Assembly (NCBI GenBank): GCA_003952965.2
Contig: CM025854.1
Coordinates: forward strand, 28,903,364 to 28,967,363
Direction of reading: 5' to 3'
Source of the DNA: Morella rubra
Lineage: Eukaryota > Streptophyta > Magnoliopsida > Fagales > Myricaceae
DNA length: 64,000 bases
The notes under the pieces were generated by a model, which saw nothing but the letters and a program-made list of their open reading frames with translations, did no database searches and was not told the DNA's origin. Shown in pieces: positions 47,903-59,761 of this stretch. The position numbers were made by a program, and so were the translations under genes. Every line of letters begins with the position of its first letter. The stretch's first letter is position 1.

Positions 47903-48544
47903 CTAGTAATCCACCTTCTCCAACGAGCTATGATTGTATTGTAGTATCTGAGGGTGCCTCTTGCTCATAGAAACAATGTCAACACAAGAAAACCAATAAC
48001 TCAAGAATAATCCAATTACCTTTTGCAAATTCTCACAGCTTATTTTGGCTACAGATCCCATTGCTGTTGCCATATCCTTTGTTCTATATTTATACCCAAT
48101 CTTCACCAAAAACACAAGTTTATGACCAAGGTTCTCAAATGACAAGCCTAGAAACAAGGGGGCTTTGATCAAAAACTTGTAAATATCATCGGTTTCCAAC
48201 CCACATTGCTTGAGAAACTCTACCCTAGGACACAGTTTTCTCTCTCTGTTGGCACTAACCACACTCGGGAACACACGGAAAATCTTGAAGATCTCCTGAT
48301 CATTTAGGCCAACAAACAACCTCAAGAACTCTACATGGCCCTCCGTACGCTTCACTGTGTAACCCAAAATCGTAGGGAACTTTCGCAGCACATTCCCGGT
48401 GGCATCCTCATCTCCCCCACTAAGCTTCACAAGACCAATTTGATGACGTAGCGATTGGAGTTCAATTCTTGAGGCTTTACTGCACTTAAAAAGAGAGAAC
48501 CATTCATGGGGATGGAATGTTGAAACTGAAGAAAGTGTATGCAA
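47903..48544 (-). pseudogene. mTERF family gene fragment captured by Pack-MULE
   Basis: This is a 213-residue minus-strand open frame with repeated mTERF-like helical units: VLRKFPTILGYTVKR, HVEFLRLFVGLNDQEIFKIF, FPSVVSANRE, RVEFLKQCGLETDDIYKFL and APLFLGLSFENLGHKLVFLV. Plant mTERF proteins are targeted to mitochondria or plastids and act in organelle gene expression. Here the frame has no convincing transit peptide, is shorter than full mTERFs and lies within the transposon, so it is a captured fragment. The frame is unbroken, so it could still be translated if the element is transcribed. Confidence 0.75.
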
Positions 48545-48549
48545 ACAGT

Positions 48550-48741
48550 GGAGGTGGACATAGCAGCGATGGGACTAACGTCACGGACTAAAGCAAGCTG
48601 ATCTTTTTAGATAAGAGAAAGCAATTTGAGTTGGAGGATTTACTCTAGGCTTCGGCTGAGATGCTAAAAAAAGGGAGCTTAGGAACAGTGTATAAGGTGG
48701 TGCTCGATGATGAGTGCATAATGGCCATAGAGGGAGTTTGA
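48550..48741 (+). pseudogene. LRR receptor-kinase fragment captured by Pack-MULE
   Basis: + strand translation gives SKLIFLDKRKQFELEDLL, stop, [27 protein letters not shown]. This is the juxtamembrane and glycine-rich loop of an LRR-III type receptor kinase (usual form ...[25 protein letters not shown]). An Arg codon has become TAG. It is unrelated to the CrRLK1L genes of this window. Confidence 0.8.
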
Positions 48742-48787
48742 GAAGATTGTTCATGATTTGAGAAGAAAGAAGGCCTTTTGAAAACTA

Positions 48788-49072
48788 CTGGGTCAAAGTT
48801 TGAGAGAGAGAGCAAGAGAGAAGCTAGTAGGTCAGAAAATGGTTCGTTTTAACCTTGGTTGTTTGACTGGGCTGCTGGTGTGGATTAATGAAGGTAAGCT
48901 GGCGAAAATGCTAACCTGTTCACGCATTCCTTTAGAAGGGCAAACAGAGGAGTGACGGAAGGACCCAATCGTCACACGGGTATGGGCTCAGTGATCATAA
49001 AGTAAAAAAATGAAACTTAGTGACTAAATTATCAGCGTAGTATAAACCTAGTGACCATATTGCCAATTTCCC
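48788..49072. repeat. Right terminal inverted repeat of Pack-MULE
   Basis: It is the inverted partner of 45952-46239 and ends TTTCCC immediately before the 9-bp duplication. Confidence 0.9.
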
Positions 49073-49081
49073 AAATTTAAT

Positions 49082-49891
49082 TCCTGGAGGTAATTGAGAC
49101 ATGAATTAGCCTGTCAATAAATTCAAAGACTTATTTTTCATCTTTAATTTGTGGATGAATAAGCCACTCGCAAGCTAATTCCCTCCCTGAATGTACAAAT
49201 ATCAGTAAGATGATCGCTCAGTTTATAAAATTTGTTGGATCAACGGAGAACAAATTCGGCCTATAGAGTATGCTTTATATTCAAACCCAACTGATGTTGG
49301 GGAAGTAAAATAAAAACTCAGTTGGTGACACGTATGTCCCTTTAATAATATTAATGCTCTTGCCAAACTTCTGTACATCATTGATGGAGAACTGATCTTC
49401 TATTAAATCAATTAGAAAAATCATTCACTAGAGGAAAAAATTATATACATCATTCAACGTGAACCCCATGTCTCAGGTTACAAAAAATAAAAAATAAAAC
49501 ATTACAATCCCAATGAGCTACTGTAAACCCCATCCCATGTCTCTATTCCTTACTTTCCACGTGAACCCCATCTTGATGATTCTTAGAAGGCCCACCCGAT
49601 TAAAGAATGGGAAAAGAAGATACACTTTTAAATAGCCTATTCGAATTACCTTAGGAAACTGAGGAATAAATAAAAAATTCTCTACAAGAAGATTTTTTCG
49701 GCTTCTCCTTTGGTGTGGTTTTTCAGTATTTCCGGAGCTACTTGCTACAGTTCATAAATTTTCTAGTTAATATTGATAGAAAACAAACAGAACTCTTAGA
49801 TTTTTTTGAAGAAAATGAAAATAAAAACAACAATATTAACCAATTTAAGAAAAAGGGCATACATATCAGAGAAATGGAATTACCTGGCTAA
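49082..49891. other. A/T-rich spacer
   Basis: No gene or repeat end is recognised. Confidence 0.5.
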
Positions 49892-50722
49892 CATAACCAG
49901 TGTCAAGCATCCAATCTGTGGGAATATGAAAATCTTTATATCTTTGTCGCGGATTCTCTCAATCGCGAGAAATTGTACACACTGTGCTCAAATCTGTAGA
50001 GTTTATACCAATTAACAAAAATCAAAGAATGTACATTTGAAAGAAAAACCAACCAAATAGAGATTACGATTCTTTTGATTAAATTGGAATTGTGCATACT
50101 TTTCAAGCAAAGCCTGCATTTTCTTAAGAGCTCAGGCCAATCAAAGTGCTTCAGCACCGCTCTCTTGTCCACCTAAAGACAATTACTAATCAGATCTCAA
50201 GGGAAAAAAAGAAAAGAAAGTGTTCACCTCTTTGAGAATATTAACCAATTTAATCTTCGATTTTTTATTTATCTTTCTTGTAAATAGGTCTCAGTTGGCA
50301 ACCATTATTCTTCTACTGCCATTACAAGTTTCGAAGACCAGTTGCTTTCGTTGTCCAAAGATTCTAAGAGATAAAAGAAAGAACTTCCTAAATCCTCGTA
50401 TTGTTTTCCCTTCTAATACACTTCCTTAGCAACCAAACAAATTATACCCCTAAATAAATTAAGAGCGAGAGTCAGAGAGAGAGAGAGGGAACCTTCTTTG
50501 GATCCAAAACAAAATCACCGATTGCTGCATTGGTATATTCAAAAATTATGGCAATAAAAGGAGTTGGGTACTTGGGTTTTTCCAATTTTTATTATTTTAA
50601 GTACTTGTTTATTTTCCCAGAAAGAAAATTTCCTTAGACATTCAAAATAAATTTTCCACAAACCTGGTAAAGAATCCAAGAAGATCGGCAACCTGGGGCA
50701 CTTCCATCAAATTCGCCATGGT
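49892..50722 (-). pseudogene. Multi-exon gene relic, possibly CHUP1-like
   Basis: On the minus strand, short coding-like islands are separated by plausible GT...AG introns: MANLMEVPQVADLLGFF (near 50670-50718, followed by GT), NAAIGDFVLDPKK (50493-50535), VDKRAVLKHFDWPE then, in a shifted frame, ALKKMQALLEK (50100-50172), and RYKDFHIPTDWMLDTGYVSQ (about 49895-49960, followed by GT). The pieces DKRAVLKHFDWPE and RYKDFHIPTDWMLDTG resemble conserved segments of CHUP1/IPGA1-type actin-binding proteins, but order and spacing are incomplete and frames break. The assignment is tentative; the intron-containing structure contrasts with the intronless array genes. Confidence 0.35.
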
Positions 50723-51098
50723 CAACCCCACAAACAAAACAAACCCAAGTAAATGCCTGCAAGAACATAACAAGAAAGTAAACAAGCAAGACTAACCAAA
50801 TCAATAAGCAAACCCATCAAATAAATCAAAATAAAATGGTTAGTGGAAGAAATGAACAAAATTTCAAAGCTTTTAGGAATCAAAATCTTTTGATGTACGT
50901 CCAGATGTTGAGCGACAGAGTGGGTGGCGAAGGATGGTGTTGGAGCTGTGGCAAAATGGAACCTCGAATAGAGTTATGAATTTTCTACAAACCGGGTCAT
51001 CTAATATGGGTTATGAGAAAACGGGTCACGTTGTAAACGGGTCACGTTGTAAACGGGTCAAATCGCGAGTCAAAATTCATTAACTAACGTGGCGTTAT
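50723..51098. other. Spacer with short tandem repeat
   Basis: AAACGGGTCACGTTGT is repeated about 2.6 times at 51019-51060. A pyrimidine tract ending in GCAG lies just before the receptor D homology begins at ~51099. No gene is seen. Confidence 0.55.
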
Positions 51099-54000
51099 TT
51101 GCAGCCATTGGATCTTAAAAAATTCATCCGACTCTATTTCAATCCAGCTTCATACCCCAAGTTCGAATGCTTTAAAGCCCTCTTCGTTGTTGAAGCTGGT
51201 CATTTTATTCTACTTAGCAACTTCAACGCTTCGCTTACTGCAGATGCCGATGAGGATACTATCGACACCATATCCAGGGAATATTGTGTCAACGTTGAGC
51301 AAGATCAGAGGTTGAACATAACCTTCACACCGAGCGGTTCAAATTCCTATGCCTTTATTAACGGAATTGAAATCTTGTTGATGCCAACTAATCTCTACTA
51401 CACTCCATCTGACGCTCTGGGTATTTCTTTCATTGGGCAGGCGAACGCTTACCGTATCGAAAACAACATTGCTCTCAAGATTGTATACAAATTAAATGTT
51501 GGAGGGAAGTCCATCTCACCCGCTTAAGACACAAGAATGTTCCAGCAATGGAGCGACGACTACCAGTACTTGAGAGATGAAAAACGACTTGCTCTACCTT
51601 CAAATAACACAATCGAGCTCACCTTTACCGGTATGCTTGCTTACACTGCACCAAAAGATGTCTATCTGACTGCCCGCTCTATGGGAACTAACTCAGCTAT
51701 CAACCTGAGTTATAATCTCACATGGGAATTCCCCGTTGATTCTGGGTTTGCTTACCTTATTAGGCTACATTTCTGCGAGTTTCAACCGGAAATTACTGAT
51801 GTCACTCAGAGAGTGTTCCTTATTTTCATAGCAAATGAAACCAATGAGCTTGCAGTCGATGTCATTCACTGGAGCGGTGGAAATGGCAAGTCCATATTTA
51901 GAGACTACGTCGTTTCAATGCTTGGAAAAGAAACAAAGAAAAAGAACCTCTTTCTCGCAATAGGAGCGAACCCAGATGTCCGGAAGACTACTTACCAGGA
52001 TGCAATCTTGAACGGCCTCAAAATCTTCAAAGTAAGCCACTCCGTCGAAAATCTCGCCGGACCAAACCCTGACCTACTTCCGTGGACCCCTCCCTCCCTT
52101 GGTCTCTCCGACGCCGGATCAACAGCCCGCCTCTACAGCCAAAGCATCCAAGATAAGCAAAGCAGTATCCATAGCCATTGGAAGTGTTGCAGGCTTCTCA
52201 ATCCTGCTCGCTCTAGCGTGCTGCGCGGCTCTATGGAAGCTAAGGAGGACGAATCACTATGGTTCTTACTACCCACTATCAAGGGGGTTTGGATTCAGTC
52301 CAGACCGTACGGATCCAGACGCATCCAGACCCACGATCTAGATTGAATCTCACGAAATTGACGATAGAGAGGCCGCCACGTCATTTAATGAGGCCTCTCT
52401 GTAGTCGGCTTGAATTGGCTCAGTTAGCGCGCGTGTTTTTTGTCCCCACATATGTACCGATCGGACCACTACAATTTAAGTGCGACCACACCTCCGACTA
52501 CTGCGGCGTGAACACACTGCTCGGGAGCATGCTGATCGGGCTGCTCGGGATGCTCGAGAGGACGCTGCTCGGGAGCACGCTACTCGGGATTTTGAAAATG
52601 TTGAAGGATTTTGTGAAATGGGTTTTGAAAATGTCGAATGATTTTGAATTGGATTTTGAAGTAGCATTTGTATCGATCGCAGGTGTGGTCGCACGTAAAT
52701 TATAGTGGTCCGACCAGTACAGATATGGAGACAAAAAAAGAGGGTTGGACGCACGCCTGACTCGCTCAGCAAAAAGCCGAGCCGACGACATAGAGACCTC
52801 ATTAAATGACGTGGAGGACTCTCTGTCGTCTATTTCGTGAGATTTAATCCAGACCGCGGGTCTGGATGCGTCTGGACCCGTACGGTCTGGACTGGATCTA
52901 ATCCCCGATCGAAGTGTTGGTGCTGGCTTGACCACAGTAAGGGAAAGTCAACGAGGTTAAAAGCGTCGTCACTGACTGATGAACTATGTCGCCACTTCTC
53001 CCTAGAGGAAATCAAAATCGCAACCAGCACCTTTCACGAAGAATTAATTGTCGGCCGAGGTGGCTTTGGCGACGTATACTAGGGTTTCATTGATCAGGGA
53101 ACTATCAACTATGATCGTGGCAATCAAGCTCTTGAACCCCCAGTCAAAACAAGGTGCACGTGAGTTTTGGAGAGAGATCGATCTGCTCTCCCATCTTTGC
53201 CATGTTCACCTCGTCTCTCTCATCGGATACTGCAACGATGACAACGAGATGATCCTCGTCTACGACTACATGACCAACGGCACGCTCCGCGACCAACTCT
53301 ACGACACTGTTAACGATTCCATTCCGCGGAAACAGAGGCTGGAGATTTGCATCGGAGCCGTGCATGGGTTAAATTACCTGCCCACGGAAGCGGAGCCCCC
53401 AATTATCCACCGTGATGTGAAGACGACGAATATTCTGTTGGACGAGAAATGGGTGGCCAAAGTTTCGGATTTTGGGTTGTCCAGAATGGGGTTGGATAAT
53501 AGTCCGGTCAGTACAGCCATGATGGGTACATGGGGCTATTTGGATCCAGAATATGCAAGACGTCAACAGCTGTCCGAAAAATCTGACGTGTACTCGTTTG
53601 GGGTAGTGCTGTTCGAAGTTTTATGTGCCCAAAAAACATTAAATTCTAAACTGGAAGATGATCAAATGAATTTGGCCATTGGGCCCGAAAATGCCTAGAG
53701 CGGGGGACCATCGGTGAAATAATTGATCGATACCTGAAAGGAAAAATTGTCCCGGAGTGTTTCAAGGTATACGTGGTTGTCACGGAGAGTTGCGTGCGCG
53801 ATGCCGGAATCGATCGGCCCACAATGAATGATGCGATGGAAAAGATCAATTTTGCCTCAGAGCTCCAAAACAATGCGGATGCCGTGAAAGAGAAAACCAA
53901 TCCTGGTGGTGAACATACGTATCCGAAGGTGCTATCATTCCATGTTGGTAATATAGGGGCTCCTATGTGCGCTAGCTTTCACAGTAAACACGTGTGGGAC

Positions 54001-54114
54001 GACGATAGTGGTACCAGATTAACCACGACTGCTGAGATGACCAATCGAAGTCTCAATTCTGAATTTATGATATATACTAATACGGATCAAGATGTCTTTA
54101 CGGACACCACTTAG
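51099..54114 (+). pseudogene. Receptor D: chimeric CrRLK1L receptor kinase, 5'-truncated and interrupted
   Basis: Homology starts inside the first malectin-like half (KKFIRLYFNP, equal to PKFVRLHFYP in A). The signal peptide and ~100 residues are missing. The ectodomain (51099-52085) is clearly divergent from A/B, but from ~52090 (DQQPAS, transmembrane helix, kinase) the sequence is nearly identical to A/B, which points to recombination or conversion. Lesions: stop at 51525-51527, frameshift near 52100, a 627-bp MITE at 52281-52907, AAG-to-TAG at 53080-53082 just after the GRGGFG loop, an indel near 53100, and a C deletion near 53677. VAIK, HRD and DFG codons are still present. Confidence 0.9.
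52281..52907. mobile_element. Fold-back MITE inside receptor D
   Basis: It interrupts the juxtamembrane coding region exactly where A and B read CACTATCGAAGTG, with a 3-bp duplication ATC on each side (52278-52280, 52908-52910). The ends are long inverted repeats: GTCCAGACCGTACGG and CCAGACGCATCCAGACC occur on the left and in reverse complement on the right, and complementarity continues inward (GTGCGACCACACCT) to ~230 bp per arm. The middle is CTCGGGA-rich. No protein is encoded. A 3-bp duplication would suit a PIF/Harbinger-type element, but the family is unproven. Confidence 0.85.
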
Positions 54115-54644
54115 TCTAAAGTTTAGGTTTATTTTGTATTTTTCCAAAACTATGGGTGCATCTCTTAAAAGGGTAGAAAAATTTTATAAGTCACTTTCGA
54201 GTCATTCTCGACAAGTTCATGTTACTAATTTCTAAACTTTTTAGATATAAATATTTCTTAATTAAAAACTGAAACATGATATTTAACTTGGCTTGATAAA
54301 TTAATTAACTTATTAGCAAATAAGAATAGATCTCAACTTCAAGCTCGGAATCCGGGTATAGTTGTTTTTTTAATTATTTTCTTTACTGAATTCGGGTCGA
54401 GTACAATAACAAAATAAATGCACGTGCATGCATGTATTTATAACACTTTGTGTTTTGCTCGTTTTATAATGACGACATGCAAATTTTGCTCCTGACTACA
54501 GTAAATACTGATTGATGCCCTAGTCGACGGGCAATTATTTAGCAATACTAATAATTGAGCTCAGTCTGTCGTACGCTGTCCCGATAAAGCTCACGCGAGA
54601 TTTATTAAAGACTTGAAAAGTAGAGAAACGGGACCCACTTTTTT
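54115..54644. other. Receptor D 3' spacer
   Basis: It matches the receptor A spacer (3615-3655, then 4418-4918) with internal deletions. The RALF promoter segment is absent because of the deletion that creates R5. Confidence 0.6.
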
Positions 54645-54811
54645 AATGATAAAGAAAAACCAAACAACCTAGACCTTATAAAGCAATCTTCGACGAGCCT
54701 TGTGGGGAAAAAAAATGTTCACCGGCGTGGATATCAGAGCTGCATCGATGCATTTTCAAAGTGAGGCACCATGGGTGTGATTGTGACAGTGATTACTGCA
54801 GATGCTTAATC
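54645..54811 (+). pseudogene. RALF-like R5, 5'-truncated
   Basis: It matches R1 from codon ~72 to the end (KEKPNN, CGE, HHGCDCDSDYCRC) with frameshifts. The sequence directly upstream matches 4898-4918, so one deletion of roughly 0.9 kb joined the intergenic spacer to the middle of the gene, removing promoter, signal peptide and propeptide. It still lies downstream of receptor D, keeping the receptor-peptide order. Confidence 0.85.
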
Positions 54812-55538
54812 TAACCCCCTGCATCGTGGCAATGAGTTTTCAGTCAGCTCTACCCTTGTTTTCCAATATCCTATGGTATTGGCGGTTCTGTTTTTCATTC
54901 AATAAAAGATGTCATGTATTACTTCCTACGAGGAGTACTTTTGAGTCTGTATCATGCACCTACGCAGTATATGTATCTTTTGTTGGAATAAATCTTCATG
55001 TCCACGATTGTAGTACTAAAGGGTATATGCACATGGCTGTGTGAAACCTGAATCTAAACAATACGTATGTGTTATGTGTATATCGTGTGTCTAAATATTA
55101 GATGAGTCCAGCTGGTTAAGAGCATCTTCAAACTAAAAAGCACAAAAGTTACACATCCGTCTTCGTCAATTGTATTAATTTATTTTTCTATGGATATCAA
55201 TATTTTATTCAATTCCTTACGGGAAAATCTTTAAAAGCTTGCCTAGAGTGTATCGTGGTCTGGTTGCTCGAGATTGGAGCAAGATCATGGAAAATGGAAG
55301 GGAATTATAAAGTTTTTTTTCAAAAAATAAAATAAAATAAAATAAGATGAGGGAAGCAATTTGGTGATCAAGTGAATTGTTCATGTCCAACTTAAGTAGC
55401 ATGATGATTAGGACGCACTTGAAATTGTATAAATAAAGTACCTACTGTACTATATTTGTTTTCGTTCCAAATTTAAACAGACTTCCAAATTTCTAAATAA
55501 AGAAACTTTGGATTCACCCATCTCGATCTCACCAACAA
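54812..55538. other. RALF R5 3' flank
   Basis: It copies 6016-6708. A short TAAAA repeat lies near 55325-55345. No gene is seen. Confidence 0.55.
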
Positions 55539-56022
55539 GCTATGTTCTTCAAAGTATTTTGTGACCCAAACACAGGCACTGAATGAAAAGCTGAAAGTGA
55601 AGGAGGTGAAAGAGAATTTGGCCAATTGAACCTGGAAATGTTGTGAGAGCGGGGTCCATCAGTGCAATCTAATTATTAGAAAGAAAGTCAGGGACTGCTC
55701 CGGTGGACAGGTATGTTTCAAAACGGCCCATAATGAAAAAGCTCAGCTTTGCAGTACTGGAGGTACGCGCGGAAGGAGAACGCGGACACCTTCGTGGGGA
55801 AAAGCTATCCCTGGAGTGAGACAGCATACGAGTCCGGACTCTGGAGGTGTGTTATCATTCCGTGTCGCCGGTAGTGCTGGTGCCTGTCAGTGCACTGGCC
55901 TTCACAAGACACGTGTTGGGGTCGGACAGTGGAACCAGATCAACGGTGATTAAAATTGAGTTGGCCTAACCAAGCCTTCATTCTAGTGCTATTACAAGTT
56001 CAAGATGTCTTCAAACACAACT
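55539..56022 (+). pseudogene. Relic of CrRLK1L kinase C-terminus (second copy)
   Basis: It is a direct counterpart of 6709-7175, with the same degraded kinase-tail segments and additional changes. It shows the relic was already present when the block was duplicated. Confidence 0.75.
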
Positions 56023-56700
56023 AACTTTAGAACTTAGTCAAGACAAAAAAAAAAAAATTAAAAGCAGCTGTTAAATATATTTTTTGCAAATTAATTATTG
56101 CGTTGGCTCTAAAAGTTTGTACCATAAATTATCAATTTCATTATATTTTGTTACTCAACTATTAATTATATACACTTTACACCATTTTTTTGCGAATTTA
56201 GACAAAAAAAAATGATAGCTTTGATCATAGGACAAATTTAACTACACATTTTTTGGTCATTATACTTTATGTGGAGTAAAGAGCACTCATCTTATTGAAA
56301 AAAAAAATATCAGTTTTATTCTAAATTAACATCAAAGAGTGCAAAGTGTATATTATTGAAAGTTGAAAAACGAACTGTAACAAAATAACTAATTTAATGT
56401 GCAAAGCCTAAGAACTCTAATAGTGAACGGGTAAGTATTTCTCCTAATGAGTAACGCAAAAAAAAATAAAGATTTCAAATAAAAGATGTTGGAGGCATAA
56501 CGTCTAAAAATGACTGAGACTAGGAGAGAAACCATCCGCCGCTTGTCTGTCACTTTTGCTTTTTCAGGCAATGTAGGAGTGAGGCTATTAGGAACTTCAT
56601 TGTTAGGGAACATTTATTTTATGGAACTTTTTCTTAAGCGGATGATCACCGTGAGTACTGTAGTTACTAGTGAAAATCAAAGTCCCATATTAATGAGTAG
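56023..56700. other. Receptor E far-upstream spacer
   Basis: It matches 18740-19500 upstream of receptor C. No gene is seen. Confidence 0.55.
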
Positions 56701-57093
56701 TGATGATGTCAAGAATCACCACCAAACTAGAGCTGATCGATCCTGTAAAAATCACCGAGGGGGAGGTGGCCTCGGATCAAGTCTCCGACGGCCAAGTCAA
56801 CTATGAAGGAGATATCGTGCATATGTAGTGGAATTAAACATAAGCATGGGTTTTATGAAGTGTCATACTTTGCTTTTATATGAATTTGAGAGTCATACTT
56901 CAATCGAAAGTCTGATCATAGAGTTCCATTTGGAGAGAAGGAGGTCTTCAGAACATATAGGATCCTTTGATTATCTGATGTCTACTTAGGAGTCCTCGAG
57001 GACTCCGGGGTCGAGTGGGCTGGTGATGGTGTTCGCCTTGGACTAGATCAGGGGTGGTCTGGTCTGATAGGGCCTGGTATTTATGGCCTATCA
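56701..57093. mobile_element. Probable solo LTR, 393 bp
   Basis: The insertion starts TGATGATGTC and ends CCTATCA (TG...CA). It is flanked by a 5-bp duplication AGTAG (56696-56700, 57094-57098). The homologous site near receptor C (about 19508) lacks it. No coding region. Confidence 0.7.
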
Positions 57094-57430
57094 AGTAGCA
57101 TAGACAAATTAGCTTGATCTCTAGATGAAAGGGGAAGACACAAAAAATTTATCTATTATCTAATATTCCCAGCCATATAATGACCCATTATTCCACTAAT
57201 TAGACTAGACAATCCTAGAGCTCACTAAGCAAGCCCATCAATTAATGCTTGAGAATTGCTCCATTGATGTATATAACGTCTAACCATACTCTCATTTGTG
57301 GTTTAGTGAAGCTACATAACGATATTCTAGTTAAGTTTTAGAATATCACAAGATGGGATTCTTAACCAATTATAGAAGGCCAGGATAGACGCCATAAACA
57401 ACTTCATAGTCCATAGCTCAAGGATTCTAC

Positions 57431-59761
57431 TGTAAGAAGTATGTTTAAAAATCATTATTCTAAATAATTGTTTATTTAGATGCCACGTGTTTATATTTAT
57501 TATTAAGTAATATGTTGTGACATAAGATGTTACACGGTTAATATTGAGTGACATTATAAAAAAGTCATGCCAATGATTAATGAATCAAAGGCGGGGAGTA
57601 TAACTTTTCGGTTTCTTGTACACTTGATGTTTTGTTCTAGACCAAGGTACATATTTATGTACAATAGATATATACTCGTTGTGCCTCCATTAAGTAGGAT
57701 GATGGATTCAATCATCCAGGTGGTGACTTTAAGCAAATGGGTGGGTGCATTGTAAGAGTACATGCACTGAACAAGATTAAATATGGATACCTTCTCAAAG
57801 TAATCATTGATGTTGAGAAGGTATTTAGCACAATTTTTTATGATATCCTTAGACCTGAGAGGTTTGTGCAAATTTGTTTATTGTGTTCTTGTACTCTGAT
57901 CGAGTCATTTGGTGATGATCTTTTCGGTCAAATATTCCAGAAACATCAATTTGTGTGATGATTAGTTTGTATAAATGCTCAATAAGAAATCCACCGGTCT
58001 CTTTGTTAGATAGTATATTCAAGTAAATCTGTGTAAGGTAAAACTCTAGAAAAATAAATCTCTGGCCAAAGGAATTTTGTGAAAATATTTTTCGAAATTA
58101 ATATATTATATATATATTTATTTGTGAAATTGTTTTGGAAACAATTTGAGAGTCCAACGAGTTACAGATTATAAATTAAGAATGAGCTGGGGATTTTATC
58201 AATGATAATATTCTGATCCTATTAACTCATATGGAATATAGTGTGGTGGAAGGATAATAAACAATTATAATTGTTAGCAAAAGAGATATCAAAAATCAAT
58301 CTCAAATTCTCAGGGGTGAATTGTAATATGTTGATGGACATGATTACAATTAGCAGAAGCTTAAAATTCGAAAATAACAAAATATAAGGGAGTTAATGGA
58401 AAAGAGTTTTTTCATGTGATCCTACGGTCGAGAATTGAGTGTTAGGAACCCCGGTCAAGGAATCCAAAACAAGCACCAATTTCTCCTGTACTCGATCTAC
58501 GCCAATACCACAGCGATCCTCCCGACCAATGTTAAGTAACACACGAGCGTAATAGATAGGATCTAACACATCAAGAATGACAAATATCTCATTGTTTATG
58601 ATTAAAAAAAACGTGGTCTAAGGATTATTAGTCCTTCAAACCACAAGAAACAAGACAATCCCGATCAAGGGTTAATTAGCCCAGGTACCCAAACTAGGTT
58701 ATTAGCCTAGAATGAATCCCAAGCGACAAGGTTATTAGCCCTAGACTTAGCATATACGTGCCTATGCTCGGCCAAAACACTCCAAAAGTTCAGGCTCAAA
58801 ACTCTACTATTTTCAGTATGTTTATATAGACATCCTTAGTGCTTACAAGGAATAAAATCTAATCAAATCACGGGAAATCAATCAAGTATTTGATAAATAA
58901 TCTTTCGGAGAAACGCCCAAATCTAGAAGATACGATTCATCGTATCTACAAAAAGGAAACCAATCGCAAAAGATATTTCCATAAAAAGCATGGTCGCTGC
59001 CTACGCTCCAAGCTGGTCTTGAGATGGTCCTGATCTTTTGCGACTGGTTGGTTGGCATGCCTGGCATAAGTATCGCTGGGCTCCTGGTCGGTCAGCACAC
59101 TGGGTTGTCCTGGTCAGTTAGTATAATTTGGCTGCCCTAGTCGGTCAGTTTGCCTTTATCGGTCGACATGCTCTGGTCGGTCAGTCTTCCTGACCGGCCT
59201 TGATCGATCAGCCGGCTTTGGCTTCCCTAGTCAGTCAGCCTTCCTAGCGGGCCCCGATCGAAGGCTTTGGCTGCCTGGTCGGTCAGCCTTCCTAGCTGGC
59301 CCCGATCGAACAGCCGGCTTTGGTTGCCCTGGTTGGTCGGCCTGCTTGATCGGTTGGCAATATTTTGTTTCGGCCATGCGCGCTCGGGGCCTGTTAGGAA
59401 CGCACTGATCGGTCACTGGCACCACCTCTTACCATATTCCCACTCGTGGTAATCCAAGCCGTTGTCTTCACTGGAGATCCTATCATTGAGATTCCTAACG
59501 ATTTTACGCACTATCACAACTAAGGTTTTCATATATAAGGATAGCTATGAGATAATCTACTCTAAATGTTAGTTTCAGAGTTGGCCATCAAAACTCAGAA
59601 AATCCTACGACAGTTGTGAATATGGAGAGGAAGGAGACAAAATACTTGGGTTGCTATTGTAAAATTCACGAGATTGTGAGATCGACAAGAATCTGAAGAT
59701 TATTGAAGAATTTTGGGACAAAAGAGAATTAGTAAGTTAATTTTCACAATTATAACTTTCA
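57431..59761. mobile_element. 2.33-kb TG...CA insertion, possible solo LTR
   Basis: It begins TGTAAGAAGT and ends AACTTTCA, with a 5-bp duplication TCTAC on each side (57426-57430, 59762-59766). The empty site is seen at about 19733-19740 upstream of receptor C. No intact protein and no internal direct terminal repeats are seen; it carries the minisatellite at 59084-59352. Confidence 0.6.
59084..59352. repeat. GGTCGGTCAG minisatellite
   Basis: There are imperfect tandem units of roughly 55-60 bp built from CTGGTCGGTCAGCCTTCCTA, GGCCCCGATCGA and GCCGGCTTTGGCTGCC. Units vary in length; the best-kept pair is about 59225-59330. Confidence 0.75.

Larger units (their letters stand above)
45952..49072. 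mobile_element. Pack-MULE: Mutator-like element carrying host gene fragments
   Basis: It has long terminal inverted repeats of ~285 bp (45952-46239 and 48788-49072), beginning GGGAAATTG. It is flanked by a perfect 9-bp target duplication AAATTTAAT (45943-45951 and 49073-49081), which is diagnostic of Mutator-like elements. No transposase is seen inside; it contains an mTERF fragment and an LRR receptor-kinase fragment. It is 3121 bp long. Confidence 0.93.

Noticed and set aside
59231..59425. Open frames on both strands at the minisatellite
   Set aside because: They arise from the tandem repeat units, not from a gene.
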